The position numbers and the translations under genes were made by a program. This document shows, piece by piece, positions 26,352 through 35,507 of a stretch of 64,000 nucleotides of DNA. The DNA comes from CAIKOD01 sp035505975. Lineage in GTDB: Archaea; Halobacteriota; Methanomicrobia; Methanomicrobiales; Methanospirillaceae. Below the pieces are notes generated by a model, which saw only the letters and a list, made by a program, of their open reading frames with translations, had not been told where the DNA came from and did no database searches. The stretch spans positions 1-64,000 of the forward strand of contig DATJQJ010000025.1 of the NCBI GenBank assembly GCA_035505975.1. The letters run 5' to 3'. How positions within the stretch are numbered: the first letter of the stretch is position 1; every line of letters starts with the position of its first letter.

Positions 26352-26380
26352 GCTCACTTACCAGTTTATCCTGACGGTCT

Positions 26381-29194
26381 CTAAACTTTTGCCACTGCAC
26401 GGTATTCCTTCTGATACTCGAGTATTTTTTCCTTGGGAACGCCGGTCTTTCTTGCAAGCTCTTCGGGATCTGCCCGGTCGAGACGGTCCCCGTTGACTAT
26501 TCCGGCCTTGTAGAGCTTTCCGAGCGCAGCAGTCCCGATTCCCCGTATGGCAAGGAGTTCGGCTTTGCCGCGCTCGAGCTGGGCCCGGGTAATCTTCTCT
26601 GGAACAGGCATATTCCGGGATTTCGCAACCGTTTCAACGTGCCTGAACACAGTTTCGGGATTGATCCCGGTCATCTCGCTGATCGCCGCCGGATGATTGG
26701 ACAGAAAGTCCTCGGGCCTGATGATCCCGGCCTGGTGGTACTTCTTCAGGCTCACTGCCGGAATACCGATCTCCTTGAGAATACGTTCGTTTGTGATCCG
26801 CTTTGCCTCATTCTGAAGCTTCTCCGCCTCCATCTCTCCGATCCCTGCACTCCTGACAACCTTTGGATCCGCCCCGGAAAGTGCGTCGAGGTCATTGATC
26901 CCTGCCTCGTGGAGCTTTTTTACGATAGCGGAATGACTCCTCCCCCGCCTCGGAGGGAGATGTTTTCTTACGAATTTCCGGCACTCCGAACGTCGTCGGA
27001 GGAGCGAAAGGACTTCGTCTGCTTCCATTACTATCTGCCGGGCCCGGTCGACGCTAATCCCGAGCAGCCCTGAGATCCGCTCGGGTTCTGTTTTTGCGAC
27101 CTCATACACCGTGTAGATATGGTTTGAATGCAGTTTCTCGTGGTAGAGATCGGTCATCGAAGGGATTAAGGCGAGCGTCTCCTTATTCGAGCTGATATGG
27201 TGGCACAGGGGACAGCCGATCTCCCACGGCCGTGACCCCTTCTTGACGAGCCTGATATGGTGAAGGCCGTGTTTTGGGCAGACGTCGTCTGTCCTGACGG
27301 CAAAGCCCCACATTGCCATGGGAAGCCCGATATTGAACCTGCATTCAGGGTAATTGGTGCACCCGATGAACTGGGCCTGGCTCCTGAGGTGGCGGATACG
27401 GATATCCTTCCCGCATACAGGGCAGGGGCCGAGCGTAAGTTCCTCGGCGGTCTGTTCCATGATCTCCCCGCCGATCTCTTCACCATGCGCCTCGAGCTGA
27501 TCGAAGGCCCGGTGGAGCATCTGCCGCGATTCGACGACGACATCGTGCCATACCCGCTTCCTTTCCTTGATCATCTGCATATGTTCTTCCAGCGTCCGGG
27601 TCATATCGGGTTTTGTTATCGTATCGGCATGGTCTTCGAGGGATTCGATGACAGCCCTGCCGACGAGGGTCGGCCTTAACGGGTTCCCTTCCACGTATTT
27701 GCGGGAGACGAGCTTGCCGATCACTTCGTGGCGGGTACTCTTGGTGCCGAGGCCGAGTTCCTCCATCCGTTGGATCAATTTGCTCTGGGTATAGCGCGGG
27801 GGAGGCTGGGTCTCTTTTTCGTCGAGGCGGACCGCCCTGACAGGAAGGTTCTCTCCTTCAATAAACCTCGGCATGAGCCGCTCTTTCGCCTCGCTGTAGG
27901 GATATACCGTCCGCCAGCCAGGTTCGACGAGGGTCCCTCCCGTCGTTGCGTAGGGCTCCCCCCCGGCATCAAAACCGATTTTCAATGTCTTCCATTGTGC
28001 GTCCGGCGAAAGTGTGGCAAGGAACCGCCGGACCACGAGTTCGTAAATCTTCCAGCGGTCGTCGCCAAGCGCTTCCCTGGTCGCAACACCGGACGGGTGG
28101 ATGGGAGGATGGTCGGTCGAAGACTTTTTCCCGGCGGTCGGAACCGCCCGGCGGTGCGATTGCACCCAGGCCACGTCCTCGGAAAAGACAGAGTTCCTGA
28201 TGATTTTCAATACCCCGTCCAGGTCGAGAGTTTTCGGGTAGACGGTATTGTCAGTCCTCGGGTATGAGATAAACCCGTTCATATAGAGGTCTTCTGCAAT
28301 CCGCATCGAGTTCGCGGCAGAAAATCCGAGCCGTGCTGCGGCGACGATAAAACCCGTGGTATCGAACGGCACCGGGGCACGGTCAATCCGCTGGCCTTCT
28401 TTGATCTCGGTGACGACCAGGGGTTCCTTTGTCCTTTCGCGGGCATCTTTTGCCTGTGCATAGTCGGAAAACCGTTCGGTCGTATGGCGCGCTTCGACCT
28501 CTTCTCCTGATTTTTCGGTCTTTAAGAAGAGCTGCCAGTACTTTTCAGGGACAAACGCCTCGATCTCCTTCTCCCGGTCGACCAGCATCGCAAGCGTCGG
28601 GCTCTGGACTCGCCCCACAGAAAGGATGTTCGCACCTCCCCTCCTGGCGGCAAGGCTGATGAACCGGGTCAGGGATGCACCCCACATCAGGTCGATCACC
28701 TGCCTTGCCTCCCCGGCTGCTGCCAGCGCGAAGTCGATATCGGTCGTATGGCTGAATGCCTGCCTGATCTCGTCGGGTGTTATCGCAGAGAAACGTGCCC
28801 TGTCGACCGGTACCTTCGGGTTGACTGCCTTGATCAGTTCGTATGCCTCTTTTCCGATTAACTCCCCTTCGGTATCAAAATCGGTCGCGATCGTGACCAG
28901 GTCTGCTTTCTTTGCGAGCTTCTGGATCAGGTGGATAATTTTCTTCTCTGTCGGCACCTTGACGGTTCCCGCGTCGATCAGGCTCCTCGGAGTATGGACC
29001 TCAGAACGCCAGTTGTTGTATCCCGGTTCGAAATCGACCTCCACGACATGCCCCCGAAGACCGGTGATCACTGTGTCACCGTAACTGTAACTCGCGATAC
29101 CGCCGTCTTTTGCGACGTTGACTTTCTCCCGGCCGGCAAGAATCCTTGCGATCCTCTCAGCCGAGATGTTTTTTTCCGTGACGATCAGGTGCAC
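26381..29194 (-). CDS. topA: DNA topoisomerase IA with long HhH C-terminal tail
   Basis: 937 residues from the GTG at 29194 (MHLIVTEKNIS), supported by GGGAAGTGAT upstream; a longer frame to 29245 would overlap gatB. TOPRIM DFDTEGE at about 105-111; catalytic Tyr in FISYPRTDNT at about 311; four-cysteine zinc module CPVC...CTNYPEC with a second CP-x-H / CPLCHH pair at about 610-680. Beyond it about 250 residues carry several helix-hairpin-helix-like units (LLGISVDRA, SAGIGEMEAEKL, MTGINPETV, IRGIGTAALGKL). Relaxes negatively supercoiled DNA. Follows gatB by 25 bases. Confidence 0.93.
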   Translation of the reverse strand: MHLIVTEKNISAERIARILAGREKVNVAKDGGIASYSYGDTVITGLRGHVVEVDFEPGYNNWRSEVHTPRSLIDAGTVKVPTEKKIIHLIQKLAKKADLVTIATDFDTEGELIGKEAYELIKAVNPKVPVDRARFSAITPDEIRQAFSHTTDIDFALAAAGEARQVIDLMWGASLTRFISLAARRGGANILSVGRVQSPTLAMLVDREKEIEAFVPEKYWQLFLKTEKSGEEVEARHTTERFSDYAQAKDARERTKEPLVVTEIKEGQRIDRAPVPFDTTGFIVAAARLGFSAANSMRIAEDLYMNGFISYPRTDNTVYPKTLDLDGVLKIIRNSVFSEDVAWVQSHRRAVPTAGKKSSTDHPPIHPSGVATREALGDDRWKIYELVVRRFLATLSPDAQWKTLKIGFDAGGEPYATTGGTLVEPGWRTVYPYSEAKERLMPRFIEGENLPVRAVRLDEKETQPPPRYTQSKLIQRMEELGLGTKSTRHEVIGKLVSRKYVEGNPLRPTLVGRAVIESLEDHADTITKPDMTRTLEEHMQMIKERKRVWHDVVVESRQMLHRAFDQLEAHGEEIGGEIMEQTAEELTLGPCPVCGKDIRIRHLRSQAQFIGCTNYPECRFNIGLPMAMWGFAVRTDDVCPKHGLHHIRLVKKGSRPWEIGCPLCHHISSNKETLALIPSMTDLYHEKLHSNHIYTVYEVAKTEPERISGLLGISVDRARQIVMEADEVLSLLRRRSECRKFVRKHLPPRRGRSHSAIVKKLHEAGINDLDALSGADPKVVRSAGIGEMEAEKLQNEAKRITNERILKEIGIPAVSLKKYHQAGIIRPEDFLSNHPAAISEMTGINPETVFRHVETVAKSRNMPVPEKITRAQLERGKAELLAIRGIGTAALGKLYKAGIVNGDRLDRADPEELARKTGVPKEKILEYQKEYRAVAKV

Positions 29195-29219
29195 CGCATC
29201 ACTTCCCGGGGTATTCCGG

Positions 29220-30809
29220 TCATTCCTGGCTGCCCTCCTTCTCAAGGGCGGATTTCAGTTCCCTGTTCAGTTCTCCTGGATCGGCCTTCCCTCTTGTCTT
29301 TTTCATCACCTGGCCGACAAGGAACATAAAGGCCCCGCTTTTCCCTGCACGGTAATCGCCGACCGCCTGGGGATTCTCCCTTATTACGCCAGCGATCGCC
29401 TCGGATACGAGGCCGCCGGCTGTAACCCCGAGGTCGAGCCGGGTTGCAATCGCACGGGGCATCTCGACGGGTTTGTTTTCTGCGATTTCATCGAGTAACA
29501 CCCGAAGCACTTCGATCGCGTTCTTGTCGGTGATCTTTTTTCCTGCAACGAGGGTGACGAGATCGGCCATATGGCTGTGATCGACCTTCGATATGCTCAT
29601 GTCGCGGTAATTCAGTTCACCGAGAAGCGTATCGGCGATCCAGGTCGCAGCGAGCACCGGGTCCGAAGCAGATGCTACGGCTTCATAAAACGTGGCCAGT
29701 TTCAGTTCCCCTGTCAGGGTCTTCGCATGGTTCTGTGAGCAGCCGTATTGTTCGACGAAGCGGGCCTTCCGTGCGTCGGGAAGTTCGGGGAGCTCGATGT
29801 GCTGCACCCACGGCCGTACCCTGAGGGGGCAGAGATCCGGTTCTGGGAAGTAACGGTAGTCCTGCTCCTCCTCTTTGCTCCTGCCAGCCGTCGTAATTCC
29901 CCGTGTCTCGACGAAATGTCGCGTCGCCTGTTCGATCGGCTGTGACTTCCTGATCATGTTCTTCTGTCGGGTGATCTCGAAGGTGAGTGCCTTTTCGACA
30001 CCCTTATAGGAAGAAATATTTTTTACCTCGACACGATTTCTCCCTTTAAAGCTCTTGTGATGGGTGTCGAACCACCCTTTCGGCTGGACCGAGATATTGG
30101 CATCGACCCGGAGAGAGCCCTCCTTTTCCGAATCGAATACCGAAAGGTACTCGAGCGTCGCCCTGAGTTTGTTTAAGAACTTCCTCGCTTCCTTCGGCGA
30201 CCTCAGGTCGGGTTCGGTAACGATCTCGATCAACGGTATGCCGGCACGGTTGTAATCGACGAGGGAATACCGTGCCCTGTCAGTCCCCCCTTTATGGACA
30301 AGCCGCCCGGGGTCTTCCTCGATATGGACACGCGTGATCCGAATCCTTTTCTCCCCGTTATCACCGTCGATCGTCAGGTATCCGCCGGCAGCCAGGGGTT
30401 TATCGTACTGAGAGATCTGGAACGCCTTGTCGAGGTCAGGGTAGAAGTAATTTTTCCTCGAAAACACCGATTCCTCGAGCACTTCACAATTGAGCGCCTT
30501 TGCCACCCTGAGGGCAAATTCTATGGCTTTTCTGTTGACTCCCGGGAGCGAGCCGGGAAGTCCCAGGCAGATCGGGCAGGTATGCGTGTTCGGCCCGTCG
30601 TTACGGTAATCGGTGCTGCACGGGCAGAACAGTTTCGTGGTCGTGTCAAGCTGGCAGTGGACTTCCAACCCGATCACCGGTTCGTCTTCCGGGCCCGGGC
30701 CGCAATCTTTTTGCATGACCAGTTCGGCTGGGTTCTTCCCGGCCTCCGCAGTCTCCACCGGTAACCCGGGCCGTTCCCTGGATATGGCAATGGCATCCGG
30801 GGATTCCAT
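29220..30809 (-). CDS. gatB: Asp/Glu-tRNA amidotransferase subunit B
   Basis: 529 residues from ATG 30809, which shares one base with the gatA stop codon. The kinase-like cradle domain shows GLEVHCQLDTTTKLFC, the Cys-containing CPICLGLPGSLP zinc segment, KNYFYPDLDKAFQISQY, and RKSQPIEQATRHF; the C-terminal YqeY-like tail ends with the tRNA-binding helices. With GatA and GatC it phosphorylates and amidates misacylated Asp-tRNA-Asn (and possibly Glu-tRNA-Gln). The N-terminal about 30 residues before PVIGLEVH are non-conserved, so a start at residue 33 is conceivable. Confidence 0.94.
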   Translation of the reverse strand: MESPDAIAISRERPGLPVETAEAGKNPAELVMQKDCGPGPEDEPVIGLEVHCQLDTTTKLFCPCSTDYRNDGPNTHTCPICLGLPGSLPGVNRKAIEFALRVAKALNCEVLEESVFSRKNYFYPDLDKAFQISQYDKPLAAGGYLTIDGDNGEKRIRITRVHIEEDPGRLVHKGGTDRARYSLVDYNRAGIPLIEIVTEPDLRSPKEARKFLNKLRATLEYLSVFDSEKEGSLRVDANISVQPKGWFDTHHKSFKGRNRVEVKNISSYKGVEKALTFEITRQKNMIRKSQPIEQATRHFVETRGITTAGRSKEEEQDYRYFPEPDLCPLRVRPWVQHIELPELPDARKARFVEQYGCSQNHAKTLTGELKLATFYEAVASASDPVLAATWIADTLLGELNYRDMSISKVDHSHMADLVTLVAGKKITDKNAIEVLRVLLDEIAENKPVEMPRAIATRLDLGVTAGGLVSEAIAGVIRENPQAVGDYRAGKSGAFMFLVGQVMKKTRGKADPGELNRELKSALEKEGSQE

Positions 30810-32110
30810 CACGCCTTCACCCCCTGTTCATAGGTATAGGCGGCATCGACGACTACCTCGTCAGCAAAAGGTTTTCCCATGATCTGCAGCCCGACCGGCA
30901 TGTCCTGCACGGTACCGCACGGTACCGAGATAGCCGGCACCCCTGCGAGATTTGCAGGCACCGTAAGGATATCGGAAAGGTACATGGAAAGGGGGTCCGC
31001 CTTTTCCCCGAGCCTGAATGCAATTGTCGGCATCGTCGGCCCGGCAAGGACATCGACGTCATTGAAAAGTCTCATGAAGTCGTTTTTCACCTGCTGGCGG
31101 GCAGACTGGGCCTTCGCATAATACCTGCCGTAATATCCTGAAGACAGGGCAAACGTCCCGAGCATAATCCTCCTTCTGACTTCCTTCCCGAACGACTCCC
31201 TCCTCCGTTCCTGATATGCCTCGTGCCACTGCATCTTCGTATCGACAGGAGGACCATACCTGACACCGTCGAATCGTGCGAGGTTTGAGCTCGCTTCGCT
31301 CATGCAGGTGACATAGTACGCAGCAAGGGCAAATTTCATAGAGGGCATATTACAGGTGATAATTTCCGCTCCCATCCCTTCCAACACTTCGATCGCCTCC
31401 CAGACTTTGGCAGCTACACCCGGGTCCACGCCGCTGCCGAAAAACTCCTCAGGAACACCTACGCGCAGGCCCTGCACGCCGGCCGATGGGACGTGGTCGT
31501 ATGGTTTATCGATGGTCGTCGCATCCCGGGGATCGTATGCCGAGATGATGCCCATCAGGTCTGATACTTCTCCGACGGTCTTCCCCATCGGGCCGATCTG
31601 TTCGAGCGAATTCGCATAGGCGATAAGCCCGTACCTCGAGACCCGGCCATAGGTAGGTTTCAGGCCTACGATCCCGCAGAACGCCGCGGGACACCTGATC
31701 GACCCGCCTGTATCGCTGCCGAGTGCCATCCTGACCATCCCTGCAGCTATTGCAGCAGCGCTTCCACCCGATGACCCGCCCGGCACGCGTTTCCGGTCGT
31801 GGGGGTTCAGGGTTGGTCCGAATGCAGAATTTTCGGTACTCGTTCCCATGCCGAATTCGTCCATATTCGTCTTTCCGACGATGGCCGCCCCGGCTTTTTT
31901 CAGGAGGCTTACGACATGGGCATCGAAAGGGGGGTAGTACCCCTTCAGAATACAGGAACCCGCTGTCGTCTGGATACCGGCAGTCGAGATATTGTCCTTG
32001 ACGGCGACCGCATTTCCCGAAAGAGGCCCGGGACCGTATTCCGGATCCTTGCATACCGTAATGAAGGCGTTGATTGTATCTTCCGGTTCGAATGAAAAAT
32101 GCCCGGCCAC
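30809..32110 (-). CDS. gatA: Asp/Glu-tRNA amidotransferase subunit A
   Basis: 433 residues. Amidase-signature enzyme: the Lys of AVKDNIS, the Gly/Ser-rich loop PGGSSGGSAAAIAAGMV and GSDTGGSIRCPAAFCG supply the Ser-cisSer-Lys triad that releases ammonia from glutamine. Starts with GTG 32110 overlapping the gatC stop by one base. Slightly short at the N-terminus compared with bacterial GatA (about 480), as in many archaea. Confidence 0.95.
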   Translation of the reverse strand: MAGHFSFEPEDTINAFITVCKDPEYGPGPLSGNAVAVKDNISTAGIQTTAGSCILKGYYPPFDAHVVSLLKKAGAAIVGKTNMDEFGMGTSTENSAFGPTLNPHDRKRVPGGSSGGSAAAIAAGMVRMALGSDTGGSIRCPAAFCGIVGLKPTYGRVSRYGLIAYANSLEQIGPMGKTVGEVSDLMGIISAYDPRDATTIDKPYDHVPSAGVQGLRVGVPEEFFGSGVDPGVAAKVWEAIEVLEGMGAEIITCNMPSMKFALAAYYVTCMSEASSNLARFDGVRYGPPVDTKMQWHEAYQERRRESFGKEVRRRIMLGTFALSSGYYGRYYAKAQSARQQVKNDFMRLFNDVDVLAGPTMPTIAFRLGEKADPLSMYLSDILTVPANLAGVPAISVPCGTVQDMPVGLQIMGKPFADEVVVDAAYTYEQGVKA

Positions 32111-32379
32111 TACATCACCCTGGGAGCCTTGAAGAACCCGTCCTCGGTTGCCCCGGCATTTTTCAGGGCGTCTTCCCTCGACAGTGAAGGCACGGGGATG
32201 TCGTCCCGAAGGACGTTGAAACGTTCCTGAACGTACCCGCTCCCGCCCTCCACCAGGTCAAGGATATCAAAATAACCCAGGATTTTATTAGCCTGAACGG
32301 TAAACTCATCCAGTTCTTCCCTGACTATACCGATATCGGAGAGCTCCGCGATATGTTCAACATCCTTTTGTGATATCAT
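32110..32379 (-). CDS. gatC: Asp/Glu-tRNA amidotransferase subunit C
   Basis: 89 residues from ATG 32379 (MISQKDVEHIAELSDI), matching the family start; ATG 32385 and GTG 32391 lie just upstream. GTGAG at 32387-32391 serves as ribosome binding site. Conserved LSDIGI...EELDEFTVQANKILGYFDILDLV and the C-terminal V-L-R-D-D region that clamps GatA to GatB. The start lies inside the 3' end of the asparagine-synthase-like gene (23-base overlap), indicating coupled expression. Confidence 0.9.
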   Translation of the reverse strand: MISQKDVEHIAELSDIGIVREELDEFTVQANKILGYFDILDLVEGGSGYVQERFNVLRDDIPVPSLSREDALKNAGATEDGFFKAPRVM

Positions 32380-33367
32380 GGTCATGCTCACAAAACTGGT
32401 TTATGTACCCTTGTACCGACCTTTTATAACCATTGTGACGGGCGAGTCCCTGTATTACCCTCCATACACCGCTCCCGTACTGCATCGCTTTTTTATCATA
32501 CCAGGCTATTTCAGCCGGGATATGGTGTTCTGCAACAGATCTCAGGGGTTTTTTTCTGACGCTCCCCACGACCTTCTCATGGGCGGCGATCTTCCGTGAA
32601 GCGCGCACAACCCGGAGGTCAAGGTACGGCATCGATATATACGTGTCTTGCAACGCTGCAACCGCCTGATCCCTGTCGGCCTGAAATCTGAGCCCGGAAA
32701 AATCTTTTTCCAGGTCTGCTTCAAGATCGGGACTCGTAAGATACCGGGCATATCCCCCGAAAAGTTCATCGGCACCCTGCCCCGCAAGTATCCGCGAATG
32801 CCCGAGTTCCCTGGCGAACCGGGTGATACAGTACATAGTCACGGCAATGGACGTGTTCACCGGGTCTCGGAACGGTATCACCGGCACCACGGCTGAGAGC
32901 CCCTCGAGGACATCACTCTCGCTGATGGTTTTACAGGAAACCGAAAGCCCGGTTGTTTCCGCAACATGGAGGGCGCGACCGATATCGTGAGATCCTTCTG
33001 TGCCGACGGCGATACAGGGAAGACCGGCGAGCACCGCGACGAGGGCAGAGTCCACACCGCCGGACAGTGCCGTCACCCCTTCGCCGCTCCGCAGGCGGAC
33101 CGCTTCGGCGATCGCCGCTTCCAGCTCCATTTCAGGCGGGTCGGGTGCGACATACCCGATTATATCCTTCTTTCTCATGATAGTGCCCGGGGGGCAATCG
33201 CCGGGAAGGATACCGAAGTGATCGCGTGCCGTCAGGTCACCCTTTGAAAGATAGAACTCCCCGCCGAATGAGCAGATACGCTCCGGACACTGGTCGAGGA
33301 TGCGGTCTACTTCCGCAGGTGCGAGACATGTTCCATTGACTTCCACCCATCCCCGAAGAACCGGCAT
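32357..33367 (-). CDS. Asparagine-synthase-like PP-loop protein lacking a glutaminase active site
   Basis: 336 residues. Residues about 1-60 look like the tail of an Ntn glutaminase domain (GEFYLSKGDLTARDHFGILPG) but the N-terminal catalytic Cys is absent. The synthetase domain has the PP-loop ALSGGVDSAL, GQGADELFGGY, and a C-terminal W-Y-D-K-K-A-MQYGSG segment. It probably adenylates a carboxylate and uses free ammonia, or ammonia from a partner. First gene of the gatCAB operon, so the same transcript encodes two potential routes to asparagine or Asn-tRNA. Could also act on another substrate; the family is broad. Confidence 0.8.
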   Translation of the reverse strand: MPVLRGWVEVNGTCLAPAEVDRILDQCPERICSFGGEFYLSKGDLTARDHFGILPGDCPPGTIMRKKDIIGYVAPDPPEMELEAAIAEAVRLRSGEGVTALSGGVDSALVAVLAGLPCIAVGTEGSHDIGRALHVAETTGLSVSCKTISESDVLEGLSAVVPVIPFRDPVNTSIAVTMYCITRFARELGHSRILAGQGADELFGGYARYLTSPDLEADLEKDFSGLRFQADRDQAVAALQDTYISMPYLDLRVVRASRKIAAHEKVVGSVRKKPLRSVAEHHIPAEIAWYDKKAMQYGSGVWRVIQGLARHNGYKRSVQGYINQFCEHDHDITKGC

Positions 33368-33502
33368 CTGATATCAGGGAGTACTGTGGATCCATCCCCC
33401 TGATGAGGGTTTGGGAGGATGACATGGAGGATCGGCCGGTTGAGGCCGGGATGAAAATGAATGAACTATTATGGTATGACATGCCAATTTTTCATTAAGC
33501 CG

Positions 33503-34240
33503 ATGAAATCAACCAGAGCACTGGAACTTAAAAATAAGGGAAACGACTTCTTCAAATCAGGAGACTACGAGAACGCACTGCAGTGCTATGGAAAAGCGGT
33601 CGATATCGACCCGGAATACCGGGACGCATGGAATAATATCTATATCACACTGCTCAAACTGGAAAGGATCGACGACGCCAGGAAATGCAAGGATATTCTC
33701 GATAAACTGACGTTCGAACCCGATGGCGCCCCGGGAAAGCATGTAAAGGCCATGAGATCTTCCTTCGGGCGGAAGGTATTCATGGCGATCATAATCCTTA
33801 TGCTGCTCATTTCCATCACGATCTCGACCCTTGCAATTCTCGGCTGGATTAACACCCAGGGAACCCCGGCAGGGTCCCCGGAGCACATAATAACCAGTGC
33901 CTTTTCAAACGTAACCGGATTGACATTCGGCTCGGATATCAATAAGGAAGTTGCAACGGCGAATAATAATTCGGCGAATAAATACGTCCCCAAGAACGTG
34001 GTTGTCACGGCCACAAGGAATGGTAATGCCATTGTACTCAAAAATTACGGGGGTGCCGACACTTCCGGTCTGGCGGCACTGATCGTCCAGGTGGATAATG
34101 TAGTCCAGGGAACGCAGCTGGGGACCGGGACCGGGTCTTCTGTTACGGTATACGGGACTCCCGGTCAGAAGAGCCATATCGTCGTTACCGGGAAGTTCAC
34201 GGACGGCACCTCGCAGGTTGTTTTCGATTCAAACTTATAA
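33503..34240 (+). CDS. TPR protein with a single membrane helix and extracellular domain
   Basis: About 245 residues from ATG 33503 (MKSTRALELKNKGN); earlier in-frame ATGs exist. Residues 5-75 hold two TPR units (KNKGNDFFKSGDYENALQCYGKAVDIDPEYRDAWNN). A hydrophobic segment follows (VFMAIIILMLLISITISTLAILGW, about 95-118), then about 125 outside residues with an IgG-like Ser/Thr/Gly-rich beta pattern resembling archaeal pilin-type DUF domains (KNVVVTATRNGNAIVLKNYGGAD). A scaffold protein anchored in the membrane; exact role unknown. Convergent with the mscS gene. Confidence 0.72.
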   Translation: MKSTRALELKNKGNDFFKSGDYENALQCYGKAVDIDPEYRDAWNNIYITLLKLERIDDARKCKDILDKLTFEPDGAPGKHVKAMRSSFGRKVFMAIIILMLLISITISTLAILGWINTQGTPAGSPEHIITSAFSNVTGLTFGSDINKEVATANNNSANKYVPKNVVVTATRNGNAIVLKNYGGADTSGLAALIVQVDNVVQGTQLGTGTGSSVTVYGTPGQKSHIVVTGKFTDGTSQVVFDSNL

Positions 34241-34328
34241 ATGCAGAGATATCCCGTTCCGGATAAATTTACGTATCCCCGTGAGTCTTATGAATCCAAA
34301 GATGATTCCCACGCGTGCCGGGGTCCAT

Positions 34329-35270
34329 TTAAGCGGTCTTTTTTGTTGTGAGGTCGGCGGTGTCAGAGGAGGCCGATGAAAATATCCTGATACCGGGGGT
34401 TTCCTGGATTTTTGCAAGGATCATCTCGACCAGTCTCGTGCGGAATTCCCTGCGGTCGGTCACTTCCGTTACATACCTGACATGAATTGCAATCGAGGCG
34501 TCGGTAGGGCTGATATAGACTGCCGGTTCGACGACATTTTTCGGGAGGTAATATTTCACCCCGATGCTTTCGATCTCGGCCCTTGCCTCGACAACTGTCG
34601 CGGCCGTCTCGCTCCTGACGATTTCCAGGATAGTATCTTTTGCCAGTTTCCAATTGCTGTCATAGGTGACAGGGATCATAATTTCGTCCCATAAAAATGA
34701 ATGGTCCTTGGTATAATTGTGGACAGGTCCGGTTATGACCTTCCCGTTCGGGATTGCGGTAATTCTCCCGGTCGGCTGGTCCCCGTTCACCCATCCGCGC
34801 AGTTCCATTACGGTGGTATTCAGGAGACCGATATCCATCACGTCGCCAAGTTCGTCTGCGAGTTCGATCCTGTCCCCGACTTCGTAAATGTTCGAAGAGA
34901 GGATTACAATGCCGCCAACGAAGTTACGGACGACATCCTGAAGGCCGATGGCAAGTCCTGCTCCTATGATACCGAGCGCGACGATCAGCGACTGGGTATC
35001 CGGGATCCAGATCCTGATGACGAACACAAAAGCGATGACCGCGGTGAAGATCCCGATCGCCTTGTTCAGAGAATAGCGCGTCTTGCTGTCGGTGATGTGG
35101 CTGAGGAGCAGCTCTTCGGCGAGCACGCTTTCGAACAGATAGGCACCCGCCAGGGTGAAAAGGGTCAGGGAGATCTGGACCAGGAAATACCCGGGAAATA
35201 TCGCGTCTCCAATTAAGGTGAGAATGCCGCCCCCTATAAGGCTCGCGAGGATTATGGTTCTTCGAAACAT
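34329..35270 (-). CDS. mscS: Small-conductance mechanosensitive channel, MscS family
   Basis: 313 residues. Three to four N-terminal membrane helices are followed by the pore helix and beta domain signature (GAGLAIGLQDVVRNFVGGIVIL, then GDRIELADELGDVMDIGLLNTTVMEL) and TAIPNGKVITGPVHNYTKD. The soluble C-terminal alpha/beta domain ends at about 300. It opens under membrane tension to release solutes during osmotic downshift. ATG 35270 has AGGAG upstream. Monocistronic. Confidence 0.93.
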   Translation of the reverse strand: MFRRTIILASLIGGGILTLIGDAIFPGYFLVQISLTLFTLAGAYLFESVLAEELLLSHITDSKTRYSLNKAIGIFTAVIAFVFVIRIWIPDTQSLIVALGIIGAGLAIGLQDVVRNFVGGIVILSSNIYEVGDRIELADELGDVMDIGLLNTTVMELRGWVNGDQPTGRITAIPNGKVITGPVHNYTKDHSFLWDEIMIPVTYDSNWKLAKDTILEIVRSETAATVVEARAEIESIGVKYYLPKNVVEPAVYISPTDASIAIHVRYVTEVTDRREFRTRLVEMILAKIQETPGIRIFSSASSDTADLTTKKTA

Positions 35271-35507
35271 CGCTGGCTCCTGCAGGACAACGGGTAAGCG
35301 GGCCTTCTTCGGCCCTCCCTGCCCGTGGATCCTGCACAGGGTTCTGCCCGGCTATCCGGGATCCTTCCTATCGGATGTATTCGCACTTGAATAATAATCA
35401 TTCTGTGATTGTTATCAGGAACAGGACTCCTGAACTGCCAGGATGCCGACAAAGCCCCATCTATGAAAATTATCCGGATATCATCTGTGCAGTACAACCC
35501 CCCTGTT

